Assembly (NCBI GenBank): GCA_016647705.1
Contig: CM028326.1
Coordinates: forward strand, 28,531,401 to 28,595,400
Length of the DNA: 64,000 nt
From: Eucommia ulmoides
Lineage: Eukaryota; Streptophyta; Magnoliopsida; Garryales; Eucommiaceae
Reading direction: 5' to 3'
Positions 48,731-61,808 of this stretch are shown here, in pieces. The notes under the pieces were generated by a model. That model made no database searches and was not told the origin of the DNA. It saw only the letters and a list, made by a program, of their open reading frames with translations. Position numbers and translations under genes: made by a program. Positions within the stretch are counted from its first letter, which is position 1, and each line of letters opens with the position of its first letter.

Positions 48731-49499
48731 TTAAAAAGATTGTATATTGCAAAAATTAAAACGGAGGTTTTTTTTTTTTTGTGAAATTCTCATAAACTAG
48801 ATACAAATTTAATTTGTGGGTATAAGTGACTCCTAGTTAGTAAAAATATCTTAAAAGAATTGTTTCTTGGTAGGGGTATACCCCCAAACTTAGAATTTTG
48901 CTAGTCCTTGAGCAAAACACTCACACTAAAATAAAAAACATAACTAAATTAACTAACACAAAAACTAAACAACAAAAAAAAGAAAAAAAAAAACGCAAAC
49001 AACCTAAACATAACGATATGCGAGTTTTGAATTCGGCTAACGACCAAAACATTTTTTCCTCAATAACCCTCAATTATATCGAGTTCAGGAGTAAAACGCA
49101 CCAAGTGATGTTCTAGAATTTCAACATTCAATAATAGTAAACACCATTCTAGATCCTTTCAACGTGTGTGTGCGAAACTCAATAATATAACCAAAGAAAA
49201 AAAAAGAGGGAAAGGGAGAGAGAGGGAGGGAGAAGAGAGAGAGAGGGGAGAGAGAAGTCAAACCAAAGAAAAAAGAAAAAGAAAAAAAATATTAAAAATT
49301 GATTAAAAAAGGATTAAAAATAAAAAAATATATAAAATGACGATTTTACTCTCAAAATTCGGTTAGTTTTGACAGAATTTTTGACGGAAAGACCAAATAA
49401 AAACGTGTTGATACCTAGATGGTTTAAAATGAAATGCGTAAGCGGAGAAAGACCATATAGAAAAGTGTTAATATCTAGAGGGTTTAAAATGTAATTTTT
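48731..49499. other. Low-complexity DNA, no gene
   Basis: A-rich, with a GA-rich run at 49190-49290. Nothing coding. Confidence 0.6.
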
Positions 49500-49550
49500 C
49501 CTATATATAATAACCTTTTATGTATAGACACACACATTCTCACATACATA

Positions 49551-49588
<38 letters not shown>

Positions 49589-49602
49589 GGAGAGAGAGAG
49601 GC

Positions 49603-49699
49603 TGTCTTGAAGTTCCTCTTCGGGATTCCGTTCGCTGAATGCCTGAGAGAATTTCCATTCGAGAGCTGAAGAAGGATTCAATATAGAACTAAGAGTCAA
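49603..49699 (-). pseudogene. Second copy of PP2A B55 exon 1
   Basis: Same exon as 35732-35828: SALEWKFSQAFSERNPEEELQ. No stop here, but the start codon is TTG in place of ATG and the donor is GC. No exon 2 follows within the window's expected distance; the next sequence leftward is low-complexity and copia. Confidence 0.83.
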
Positions 49700-51043
49700 G
49701 GTTGATGCTGGTACAAACGCCGACGTTTAGGCATCAGTCATTTAGTCCCTCTATAGAGGCTATTGAGAATTCAGACCCATAAAATTTTTAGAAACAAAAT
49801 CATTTATTTTGGTCCCCCTATTAATACTTATTTACGATTTCTGTCATTTTGTCTTATGCAAGAAGACAAAAATATGCACACATGACAAAAAACAAACATT
49901 GACGTTAATATTAATGCATATTTTTTAGGTGACTCTTTCTGCGTTAACGTTAACGCATTTATGTTGTCTAGAAAGATTATATCTGAGAAATTAAAAATAA
50001 AACACTGACGTTAGCGTTAATTAAACATTTTTGGGGGTCTCATTTTTGTTAACGTTGACATGTCAAGTATTATCTAGAAAACACATGTGCACAAAAATTA
50101 AAAATTGGTGTGCATTAACGTTACCTGCCATATATGATATTTTATCTTTTTGAGTTGAATGTGTGTTTGTGTTGAGTTTACGTTAACGTTAATGCACATT
50201 TTGTTGTCTCTCTGTGTGTTAACATTAATGCATTTAATGTTGTCCCGAAAATATGTGTAAAAAAAAAATCACGTAAACACATCAACGTTAACGTAAAATT
50301 AACACCCCCTTCACTACCACCACCATTCATAGCCACAACAAAAATCCAATTCAGATCTATAAAATTTCAATTCAGATCTAAAAATTCCCTAAAAAAATAT
50401 CAAGAACCAAACATACCCTAAGAAAATTTACAATTTAGATTGGTTTTTTGCTAGTCGTTATTAACTAAGCATTGATGTAAGATGATTCTTTCATTAACTA
50501 GTCTTGTCATTTTTTACTAGGAAGCAAGACACGGATGTCAAAATAAAGAAAAAGATGAGACGACTATTATGAAGAACTTTGTTGGTTTAAATCTCTAGTG
50601 AACATTAATTAGATTGGTTTTTTGCATGTTGTTTTTACTTTTATTGATGTTGCAGATATAATATTATTTTAGAATGCAGAAACGCAATTTGGAAAGGGAT
50701 GCCATTTTTTGTACATATGGTATGAAAATAATGATGTTATCTTAAAAGTGTGTGGTGACATTTTGGTGAATAGCGCGTTGGAAACTAAAAAATAACTTGC
50801 ATAGGTTAATAGGCTAAAAAAATATTTTTGAGGGGTAAATAAAAATTTCTTTTAATTAATTAGACATTTCCCAGTCCCTCTTGTTTGAACGTCACTTGCC
50901 CAACAAACCCACCAAGTTGGCTCAATGGGCAAGAAACATTTTTCTTTTTCTTTTTATTTTTTCACTGTTTGAACCCTGAGGCACCCATGCTCTCCATTCC
51001 AAATTACTTCAATACTCTTCCGCTGTAATCAACCAACTGAGAT

Positions 51044-53077
51044 TGTAAGACCTAACTTTTGCACATACATATTTTTTAGTTGCATTTTAAAATATTTAGA
51101 AAAACAATAGGGTTCATTGTGTTATTTAAATTTTACTTTAAAATTTTTAATGGATTATTATGATATTTAAAAATTTAATTTTAAAATTCAAGAGGGTTAA
51201 TATGTTAATTTAATTTTACTTTTAAAAATATGGGGGGATTAATTGTCATTTTAAAATGTTAATTATAACTTTTGGGCTTAAAGAATATTTAAAGATTCAA
51301 GTAAGGGGTGTGTGTGTAAAATTTATTACATTAGTGATCAAAAGCACGGATAAGGAATCAAGGAAATTTGACACATGGCTACACTAGGAAAACACAAAAA
51401 GAGAGAGAGAGAGAGAAAATTGGCGGTGAAAATTGTTCAACACACATCTACGTAGGTTTGTTTGTTTGTTTTGTTTGTTTTTTTATTTTTTTATTTTACT
51501 AATCACTCTCTCTCTCTCTCTGCCATTTTTACTTCCTCTTTCTACATGCACCCAAGTTCCACATAAAAGGTAACTCAATCTTTTAACCTTTTTTTTTTCC
51601 ATTGTTTTTTTTATTTATTTTGACAATTTATCACAATAGCTATATATATCTGTGTGTGTGTGTGTGTGTGTGTATTGAATTTATAATTTTAATAAAAATA
51701 TTTAAATTGTAAAATTTTAAATTAAAAAAAAAAAAATCTTATAAATTTAATTAAAATGATATTTTCAGTATTTCATTGTCTAGTAATATCATTAATAGTT
51801 ATTTAATATTTTTCTCTGTAGTTAAATTATCAATAATAAATTTTATAAATATAACTATAATATTTTAGTTGTAAAATTTATATTGTATTGAGAAAATAAA
51901 ATTTTTAATTTTACTAAATTTCGTATAACTAAGAAAATTTAGGAATAGAAAAATTTGCATTTCAGTATCACGTATTTTACAGCATAATAGATTTATTTAG
52001 ATAAATTCTTAAATTAGATCCTGTCGTTGACACGTTGTTAGGTTCATAGGCGAGGCAAAACCCCGTCAATATTACGATAGTAGTGTGAAAAGTAACATAA
52101 TTATCGATGTGAGTGTACTGTCTTCTATATAAATTATTAAATTATATTTTCGTATTAAAGTATGAAAAAAAAATTATGAAAATGAACAATTTTATAATTT
52201 TAGACGGATCAAGTAAAAAGTTGATTGTGGAAAATAATTTTTATTATTATACTATTATGCCATAGTGTCGTCCCGACAAGAGGATATGTCTTGCGAGATG
52301 TTGTTGGTCCTAACAAGAGGGCATGTTCTGTAGGAAGTTATGTTGTGATCGGATAGGAGGTTAAGTCTTGTAGGTTGTTGTTGTTGTTATTGTTGTTCTT
52401 GACGATGATCATTATCTTCATGATATGGTGATTTATACCCCGTGTTGACTTCTACCATTGGAGATATTAAATGACACTGATACTGATGACAACCTTAGAT
52501 TGCACAGTTGTACAGATTATGGTACCCTTATAACTCCCGGTCGTAAGGTGAAACAATCCTATAACTAGTAGAGAAATATGTGTATGGTATTTTATTATAT
52601 ATCAAAGTAATTTGGTTAGATGATTTAAATGCATTTATCTTATTGTCATGATAGTTGTGGTATGTTATTTTAGTTCAGTGTGCAGTTATATTTATATTCT
52701 GTTCTAAAAAGTGGTGTTTGATAATTATACTTGATCTATAAATTGTTTTTATATAATGAAGACAGTATATCGATAAAATATTTTATCTCAGGTACCTTAG
52801 TTAGAAACAGGTCCACTACTGATGCTAGGTAGAGTCAGAGGATATAGTGAGTTTTATTTTGGAGCCTGTCAGGATAGTTGTTGGGAGTGAGTGGTACAAA
52901 CTTTTTGTAGTTTTGTTATGAGATATTTGGGACATGTGTATCTCTAAATTTTGAGTTATTCAATATTTTGAAAAAAATATATCAATTGATAGTAGTGTAT
53001 ATTTGTGGTTAGTTGAGCAATATCAAGTCGAGGTCACGTCTGGTCTCGGGCATTGGGGCCCGGGGTGGGATGTAAGA
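51044..53077 (+). mobile_element. Old solo LTR, copy 2 (uninterrupted)
   Basis: TGTAAGACC ... GGGATGTAAGA, flanked by GAGAT and GAAAT. Counterpart of 37833-42628 without the nested LTR; shows the empty site near 51638. Confidence 0.83.
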
Positions 53078-54356
53078 GAAATTCTCGCACAACATATATG
53101 GTATGATTATGTTGTTTTGATAACATTAAACGTTTAATGTATATTAAATATGGAATGCTTCTTATTTCATAATTCCTAGATTTACGTTATTTAAAAAATG
53201 GAGTGTTTTTGTATAATTATTTACAAGGTAATTTGAATGTTTTTTATTTTGAATCCTTAGATTTATACTTTCTTTTCCAATTATAGAATGTCTTTTATTT
53301 TAATTTTCAACAACATTGAATGTTTACTATAGCACATTAAACCTTTTGAACACATATGGGATACTGGAGAATGTCCATGCTTGAAGGTACAATTTCATGT
53401 AAAATTTTAGTCACTAAGAAATATTAAATTGGAATTGCATATTTAATCTATTAATTAAATTTATTTGGTATTTATTTAAATTTGGTCCACTTCGGTCGAA
53501 AATGATTGTTATACTAATTAAAATTAAATTTTAAAAAATAATATGATGAAAGTGAAATATAAAGGTGCAAAATACAATTAAATCTACAATTAAATGATAC
53601 AAAATGTAATTTAATTCCACCATGTAGTTAGTGGGATGAATATTATTTGGGCGAAAAATTTCCTTAAAAAATTCCGCAAAACAATCTCATCTATTCATTT
53701 GTGTCAAAATCCATCTTAACCATTAGTCGAAGATATTTTCAAATACCTTCCAAATTTATTGTATGGATGAACATTTTTCTATTTCAAATATTTCAAAATT
53801 TACAGTTTCTCAAATATGGAGTGATTTCGTATAATGGTTTACATCACAATGAATGTTCTATGTTTGGAATTTCTAGATTTATGCTTCCTTTTCAATTGTG
53901 GAACGTCCCGTGTTTTGACTTCCAACAACATTGAATGTTTATCATAGCACATTAGACAATTGATCACATATGGAAACTCGATGGATAATGAATGATGTTA
54001 TGTAATAGGTACAGAATTATTATTCCCGTGTCAGTTACTTTCACGTAAATAGCAGCTCGTACTACCCAAGATCTAAAATGGAGTTAAAATATGATTACGA
54101 GAAATAAAAAATAGTATGGCAAACACACAAAATAGAGACAAGAATTTAACGTGGTTTAGCAGGATGCCTACTTCACGGGCGAAGGCAGATCAAGAGTATT
54201 CACTATAGGGAAATATGAATACAAGTGGTAATAGATCAACACTCAAAACCCAAATCCCAAATACACCTAGTAATCCTCACGGTTAAAATACAAAATTGAG
54301 TATAAAAATTCTTTAATAGGATCTCTTTAAAAAAGGTGTTTTTCCCTTTGCCTCAC

Positions 54357-55893
54357 TGATAGGTGTGATCCACATATGTATTTTCAAACCGAATTAAGTT
54401 AGTTTTTGTGCGTTTATATAGTATTTTATTACGTTTTAATTAGTTTTTGTACTTTTTGTATAAATTAGGTGTGTGGGGCAAAAAGATAGGAAACTGGAGC
54501 GTAAACGATGAGATCGAACCAAAAACGGTCTAATAACAGTGGAATAATGAGCACAGAAGCAATATTGTAAAATAAGCCCACCGCCGCGACGTCCAGACCA
54601 CCACCGTGGCGATGAAAATGCTAAGAAAACCAATATCTTGCCAAACTTCCACCGCCGCGGCGCTGAATCTCACGGCCTCGGCGGTGGCCTTTGCGCAGCC
54701 TAGATATTTTTATTAGATATTTTGAGATATTTTGTCTATAAATACCTACTCCTATCCCCTCCTCTTGTACCCCCCGGCCATTTGGGCACCTTAGGCCATA
54801 TTTAGGCTAGGGTTTAGGAGTTTTAGAGGTGGATCTCACATCCCAAAGTGGAGAAGACGGCGAATCGATCGTTAAGCGTTCTTAGCAGTTTATCTTCGGA
54901 CGAGGCTAACTTCTTTGATTGTTTTTCCTTATTTCTTTAACTTAGGATCATGTGAGCATGTTTAGTTGGTTATTTCATTGTAAATGCATCTATGGCCTTA
55001 GCTAAATATGGATTGTAGTAGGGATTAACACTAAATTTATAAATACGTTGTTTGGATGATTTCGATTTTTCGTTTGTGATTGTTCTTCATAATTTGATTG
55101 TATTTATTGTATTATTTTTTTATCATGCTTAGTTAGATAAATGGAGAATACGGGGTTTCGACAAATCCCGAATTCGAATTAGGGTAAACAAACGCCACGT
55201 TCTATAACCCAGTCGGGGTTTGAATCGTAGACAATTGATGACGTTGGGGTAAGACTCACGTGACGTAGGGTCATTAAGACGTTTAGGGAGACTTCTTCGT
55301 TGATCCGAAGTCGCGTTATATCCCTCGTCTTACACTCAAGAGAGGTGGCGAGGGAGTTTTAGAACGGAGATTGTCGATGGGGTAAATACAATGCACGATC
55401 CAATGACCCGGTCGGGAGTTGAATTGTGTGCAATCAATAACGCTGGGCGAGACTCACGTGACCTAGGGTCATTAAGACATTGAGGGGGACTTCTTTGTTG
55501 ACTCAAACTCATTTATTCCCTCGTCTTACACTCGGGAGAGGTGGCGGTGGAGTTTACGTACCAAGGTTGTCAAATGGGTCGAACACCGTAAATGTGAGTA
55601 AATCGAGATCGAACACCTATTTGTAAACACGTTAATCCCTAGGAAATTCTTCACCCTAAAATATATTAGCTTATTAGTGTAGTTAATTTAGGTTATATTA
55701 GTATTACTTTAATTAATTAAATACATTTGTTTTTTCGCCTAGATAAAATTAGGTCACGACAAATGCGGTATTCGATAGTAACGACACCAATCCCTATGGA
55801 TACGATACCCTGATCTTAATGATCACACTATACTAAAACTTAGACCTCGTATACTTGCGAGTGTAAGTAGCGGCATATTCTACTCTCCTACCA
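54357..55893 (+). repeat. Left arm LTR of palindrome
   Basis: About 1.54 kb; pairs with 55918-57401. Contains CCGCCGCG/GCGGTGG motifs (54583-54700) and TATAAATA-like CTATAAATACC near 54735. Confidence 0.88.
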
Positions 55894-55900
55894 TATTTTT

Positions 55901-55916
55901 TGGCACCGTTGTCGGG
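55901..55916 (+). other. Primer-binding site (tRNA-Asp type) at palindrome centre
   Basis: TGGCACCGTTGTCGGG is close to TGGCGCCGTTGCCGGGG, the Asp-tRNA-type site of several plant gypsy elements, and follows the left LTR in the right orientation. Confidence 0.6.
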
Positions 55917-55917
55917 T

Positions 55918-57401
55918 TGACGCCATAGAATACGCCGCTACTTATACTCACAAGTATACGAGGTCTAAGTTTTAGTAAAGTGTGATCGTTAAGATTGGGT
56001 TATCGTATCCACAGGGATTAATGTCGTTACTATCGAATATCATGTTTGTTGTGACCTAACTTTATCTAGGCGAAAAAATAAATGTATTTAATTAATTAAA
56101 CTAATACTAATATAACCTAAATTAACTACACTAATATGCTAATATGTTTTAGGGTGAAGAATTGCCTAGGGATCAATGTGTTTACAAATACGTGTTCAAT
56201 CCCAATTTACTCACGTTTATGGTGTTCGACCCATTTGACAACTTCGATACATAAACTCCACTATCACCTCTCCTGAGTGTAAGACGGGAGAATACATGAC
56301 TTCGAGTTAACGAAGAAGTCCCCCTCAACGTATTAACAACCCTAGGTCTTGTAAGTCTCGCCCAGCGTCATTGATTGCACACAATCTAACTCCCGACCGG
56401 GTCATTGGATCGTGCATTGTATTTACCCTATCGACAATCTCCGTTCTAAAACTCCCTCGCCACCTCTCCTGAGTATAAGACGAGGGATATAATGTGATTT
56501 CGTGTGAACGAAGAAGTCCCCCTCAATGTCTTAATGACCCTAGGTCGCGTGAGTCTTGCCCCAACGTCATCGATTGTCCACGATTCAAACCTCGACTAGA
56601 TTATAAAATCGTAGTGTTTGTTTACCCAAATCCGAATGTAGGGTTTGTCGAAACCCCGTATTCTCTATTTATCTAACTAAGTATGATAAACAAACAATAT
56701 GATAAATACAATCAAACTACGAAGAACAATCACAAACGAAAAACCGAAATCATCCAAACAACGTATTTATAAATTTAATGTTAATCTCTACTACAATCCA
56801 TATTTAGCTTAGGCCATAGCCGCATTTACAATGAAATAACAAGATAAACATGCTCACATGATCCTAAGTTAAATAAATAAGGAAAAACAATCGAAGAACT
56901 TAGCCTCGTCCAAAGAAAAACTGCTAAGAACGCTCAATGATCGATTTGCTGTCTTCTCCACTTCGAGATGTAAGCTCTACCTCTAAAACTCCTAAACCCT
57001 AGCCTAAATATGGCCTAAGGTGACCAAATGGCCAGGGGGTACAAGAGGAGGGGAGAGGAGTGGGTATTTATAGACAAAATATCTCAAAATATCTAGGCTG
57101 TGCAGAGGCCACCGCCGAGGTCGTGAGATTCAGTGCCGCGGCGATGGAGTAGGTCGGTTAGTTGATCGCCGCGGCGGTGGGCTTATTTCACAATATTGCC
57201 TCTGTGCTAATTTTTCCACCGTTCTTTAGACCGTTTTGGTTTGATCTCATCGTTTTTGCTCTAGTTTCCTATCTTTTTGCCCCACACACCTGATTTATAC
57301 AAAAAGTACGAAAACTAATTAAAACGTAATAAAATACTATATAAACACCCGAAAACTAACTTAATTCGGTTTGAAAATACGTAGGTGGATCACACCTATC
57401 A
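55918..57401 (-). repeat. Right arm LTR of palindrome
   Basis: About 1.48 kb; inverted copy of the left arm. Confidence 0.88.
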
Positions 57402-57779
57402 GTCACATACACAAAAAATGAACAAGCACTTCTCTTATTTATAGATAAGAGAGGTGGTTGAGTTTGGCGGTGGAATGAGCTTGAAAAAGAAATTTGAATT
57501 TTGCTTCTTTTTGTCAACAAAAGGTAGAAAACCAATTTGATTTGTCCTTCAACAAGTGGGTGCTTGATCAAAACATGCAACTGGAATTGAATTGTCAAAT
57601 AAGCAGCTTAAAGAAGGAGCAACTTGAAATTATGGGTCCCACCTTGAAACCCACTTAACAAATCTCTCTCTACAGTAGATATGGGGACAAAGAGCTATAA
57701 GACAATTTCTATTAAATGGAAAACCATATGACCTTGATCTAATCTTCTCCAAGAAACCCTAAAGAGTTTGCTACTTCTT

Positions 57780-58550
57780 CTAAACATGAACCAAGTTCAA
57801 GCCATGTTGGAACTTATGAGTAAGGACAGGCTTTGTCATCGTATCTGCTGGATTGTCTATTATACCAATCTTCTGGATGTTGATCAATCCTTTAGATATA
57901 ATATTTCGAATGAAGTGATACCTGACATCAATATGTTTGGTTCTTTCGTGATACATCTGATTTTTAGTCAAATGTATAGCACTGTGACTATTACAGTAAA
58001 CAACAGTTAAATTTTGTTGTAAGCCGAAATCTGAAACCAAACCTCTAAGCCAAATAGCTTTTTTTACTGCCTCAGTCACTGCCATATATTCTGCTTCTGC
58101 TTCTGTAGTGGAAAGAGCAACTGTAGGTTCTAAAGTTGCTTTCCAACTAATTGGACATCCTGAGAAAGTGAATATAAAACCTTTCAAGGATCTTCTGTTG
58201 TCTAAGTCCCCTGCATGATCAGAATCCACATAGCCAACAATACTTCCGCAAGTGTCTCCGTTCTTCTCATAGACCAAACCAACATCTACAATACCTTTTA
58301 GATAACGAAGAATCTATTTCACTGTCTGCTAATGTTCTTTTCCTGGATTTTCCATATATCTACTAACAATACTAACAACATATGAAATATCAGGGTGAGT
58401 ACATACAATAGCATACATAATACTGCCAATGGAACTAGCATATGGAACACCTGACATGTGTTTTTTTTGTTCGTCTGTCTGTGGTGACATCTTTGTAGAT
58501 AGGCAAAAGTGAGAAGTAAGTGGTGTATAAAAGGATTTAGAATTTTGCAT
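57780..58550 (-). pseudogene. Copia element 4 RNase H
   Basis: THPDISYVVSIVSRYMENPG (58329-58550), then GYVDSDHAGDLDNRRSLKG, FTFSGCPISWK, LSTTEAEAEYMA, NPADTMTKPV. One stop/frameshift near 58317. Contains the RNase H aspartates. Confidence 0.88.
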
Positions 58551-58586
58551 GCCAAATCGTTTAAGTACCTTTTCGATATAACTTTT

Positions 58587-59141
58587 CTAAGACAAACAAA
58601 GTTTTCCAGTTTGACGATCTCTGCAAATTTCCATTCCCAAAATTCTCCGAGCTGTACCCAAATCTTTCATCTCAAACTCGATACTGAGTTGAGATTTCAA
58701 TTTCCTGATTTCTGACATACTTTTAGCAACAATGAGCATGTCATCAACATATAATAACAAATACACAAAAGAATTATCGGGGAGCTTTCTGAAATACACA
58801 CACCTATCATAATTACTTCTACAGTAGCCATAATTAATCATAAAATAATCAAATTGTTTATACCACTGTCTTGGAGATTGCTTTAAACCATATAATGATT
58901 TATTCAACAAACAAACATGATCTTCTTTTCCTTGAACAATGAATCCCTCGGGCTGATGCATATAGATGCGTTCTTTAAGTTCACCGTGAAGACAAACTGT
59001 TTTGATATCAAGCTGCTCAAGCTCTAAGTCAAGTATAGTAACTATAGCAAGTAACACATGAATCGAACTGTATTTTACCACTGGTGAGAAAACTTCGTTG
59101 AAGTCTATCCCTTCTCTCTGACTGTAGCCTTTAGCTACCAA
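58587..59141 (-). pseudogene. Copia element 4 reverse transcriptase
   Basis: VAKGYSQREGIDFNEVFSPV, LEQLDIKTVCLHGELKE, SLYGLKQSPRQWYKQFD, catalytic YLLLYVDDMLIVA. Open for 184 codons. Preceded at 59246-59563 by the linker (QPQQYNIATRRQRRQIKPPQ-like). Confidence 0.88.
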
Positions 59142-59799
59142 GCATGCTTTGTACCTTGCATCTTCGACCCCTAGAAGTCCTTCTTTCTTTTTGAATACCC
59201 ATTTGCAACCGACACTCTTTTGGCCTTAGGTGGTTGGACTAACTCTCATGTTTGATTCCTGTGAAAAGACTCAATCTCTTTTGTCATAGCAATAGTCCAT
59301 TTTGCATATTTATTGCTTGTGATGGCATCATGATAAGTGGAAGGTTCATCTTCTTCTTTAATAATATTTTCCATAGACAAAGCGTAAGCAATTACATCTG
59401 CATAAGTATACCTTTGAGGTGGCTTAATTTGTCTGCGTTGTCTCCTTGTGGCAATATTGTATTGTTGCGGTTCTTGTACAACATCTTGTTGTACCTCCTC
59501 ATCGTTGGCCTGTTCCATAGAAACTTCTTTCATCGGTTTTGAAGTTTCAAACTCTAATTCCACCTATTGTTTGTCACTTTGAGAATCACATGTGTCAACA
59601 TTATCTTTTCTAGAATAAAACATACTAGATTCATCAAAAGTTACATCTCTACTGGAAATAAATTTAGGAGATTTAGGATCAGGACACCACAACCTGTATC
59701 CTTTCACTCCTTATCCATACCCAAGGAAAATAGATTTCTTAGCTCTTGGCTCTAATTTTCCTTCATTGACATGAGCATAAGCTGGATATCCAAAAATTC

Positions 59800-60222
59800 T
59801 TAAAGAAGAATAATTAGCAGAAGAACCAGACAAACCTCTTTAGGTGTTTTACATTTAATAGCAATCGACGGAGACTTGTTCACCAAGTAGCATGCGGTGT
59901 TGACTGCTTCAGTCCAAAATTTCTTAGATAGACTTGCATTAAAGAGCATACAACGTGCTCTTTCCAAACGAGTTTTGTTCATGCGTTCTGCAACTCCATT
60001 TTGTTGTAGAGTACTCCTGATTGTACGATGTCTAACAATGCCTTCATTCTTACAGAACTTAGTAAATTCATCGGAACAAAATTCCAAACCATTATTAGTC
60101 TGGAAATGCTTTACTTTCTTACTAGTCTGATGTTCAATCATTGCCTTCCATTGTTTAAATTTAATGAACACGTCACTTTTATTTTTCAAGGTATAAATCC
60201 AGACTTTATGAGAAAAAATCAA
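59800..60222 (-). pseudogene. Copia element 4 integrase core part
   Basis: KNKSDVFIKFKQWK, NNGLEFCSDEF, STLQQNGVAERMNKT, FWTEAVNTACYLVNKSPS. DDE D and E positions lie partly in other frames. Frameshifts both sides. Confidence 0.83.
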
Positions 60223-60397
60223 TAATAAAAGTCAATAAATACAGAGAATCACCAAGAAAGGGAACTTGTGAAATTCCCCAAAGATCCAAATGGATGTAAT
60301 CTACCGTACCTTTGGTCCTATATACTGCAGTAGAAAACTGGACTCGTTTCGGTTTACCAAAAACACAATTTTCACAAAATCCAAGTTTACTATTTTT

Positions 60398-61132
60398 CTA
60401 ACCACAAAGCAAACCACATTTGCTTAATATTTCCATACCTCTCTCGCTCATATGCCCTAAGCGCATATACCACAAATTAGTATATGAATTTGAGTCAACC
60501 GATGAAGATACTGATGCAGAGCCAAGAACTATGTCACCTTGCAAAAAATGAAGACCATTGTTCTTTTTGTCTTTCATCAATATTAGAGCACCTTTTGAAA
60601 CTCTCAAAATTCCACCATCAGCGAAAAACTTACAACCGTTAGAATCGAGAGTACCCAGAGAAATTAAATGCTTCTTAACGTCTGGAACATGTCGAACATT
60701 CGTCAACGTTCTTATAATACCATCATACATTTTGAGTTGGAAGGTTCCTATTCCAACTGTTTTACATGCCATACTATTTCCCATTAAGACTGTACCACCA
60801 TTAATTGATTCATATGTTGAAAACCAATCTTTATTAGGATATATATGGTAGGAAGCGCCAGAATCAAGAATCCACTCATTTTCTGAGCTCAAATCACCAT
60901 TAGTGACAGAAAGAACATTTTCGTCATTTGACTTATTTTCCACGACTCCAACAATATTAGAAGAATTACTAGTGGACTTGTCATTCTTATTATTTTTCTT
61001 AAGTTTTTGACAATTCCACCTAGTGTGCCCCTTTTTGTGACAGTAGTAACACTCAATATTTTTGTTTGATCTAGACTTTGACCTAGATCGATCTTTATTT
61101 CTAGAACCCCTATTTTGAATTCTCCCCCTCAC
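60398..61132 (-). pseudogene. Copia element 4 zinc knuckle, protease, gag-pre-integrase
   Basis: Zinc knuckle CYYCHKKGHTRWNC, protease WILDSGASYH, then LWYMRLGHMSERGMEIL. Open for 244 codons, ending at a stop before the integrase core. Confidence 0.87.
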
Positions 61133-61138
61133 AACAAG

Positions 61139-61808
61139 TCATTCAACAATTTCATTTGAATTATTGCTAGACAATCGTTTTCTCAACTCTTGAGAACTTA
61201 GCGATGATTTAACATCTTCCATACTAATAGTATCTCTTCCATAGAGAAAAGTTGTAATAAAATGCTCGTATGAAGGGGGTAAGGAACATAATAAAATAAG
61301 GGCTTGATCTTCATCTTCAATTTTAATATCAATATTTCTCAGATCCATGATTACTTTATTAAACTCGTCAATATGTTCTTTAATAAGCGTACCTTCCTTC
61401 ATCCAAAGTGTATAGAGATTTTGCTTCAAATACAGCCTATTGGTGAGAGACTTTGTTATATAAAGTCTTTCGAGCTTTAACCACAATTTTGTCGCGGTGT
61501 CTTCTTCTACGACTTCACACAACACCTTGTCTGCTAAGTTGAGAATAATTGCACTACAAACTTTCTCGTCAATTTTTGCAAATTCAGCATTCGGACATGG
61601 TAGCAACTAGAACCTTGGTAACAGTTTCAGATCTAGTAAAATTTTCTACTCCGGTACCTGCGTCTGTGCTTTGATTAGCGTACATTTTTTCTATGCTCCA
61701 TAATGCCTTCTGCAAGCCCTGTGGGACTAGCAAAGCATGTATTTTAACACACCATAAATTAAAGCTGATTTTGCCATCAAATTTCTCGATCTCATATTTG
61801 GCCGTCAT
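61139..61808 (-). pseudogene. Copia element 4 gag
   Basis: MTAKYEIEKFDGKISFNLW, frameshift near 61590-61610, then [20 protein letters not shown] and [15 protein letters not shown]2-type capsid. Stop at 61139-61141 before the zinc knuckle. Confidence 0.85.

Larger units (their letters stand above)
54357..57401. mobile_element. Palindromic element: LTR - primer site - inverted LTR
   Basis: Left LTR 54357-55893 (TGATAGGTGTG...CTACCA), spacer 55894-55917 with TGGCACCGTTGTCGGG, right LTR 55918-57401 (TGACGCCATAG...CACACCTATCA), an inverted copy of the left. Flanks CTCAC / GTCAC. The copy 1 LTR and the 5' LTR of element 4 show the uninterrupted site (CCTCACACACAC). No coding. Arms are diverged but collinear throughout. 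Confidence 0.88.
49500..57915. repeat. Segmental duplication, copy 2
   Basis: Same order as copy 1. Without its own insertion (54357-57401) about 5.4 kb. Missing relative to copy 1: about 130 bp after exon 1 and several hundred bp of the GTTAAC cluster. It continues beyond the duplication into the rest of the copia element. Confidence 0.9.
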
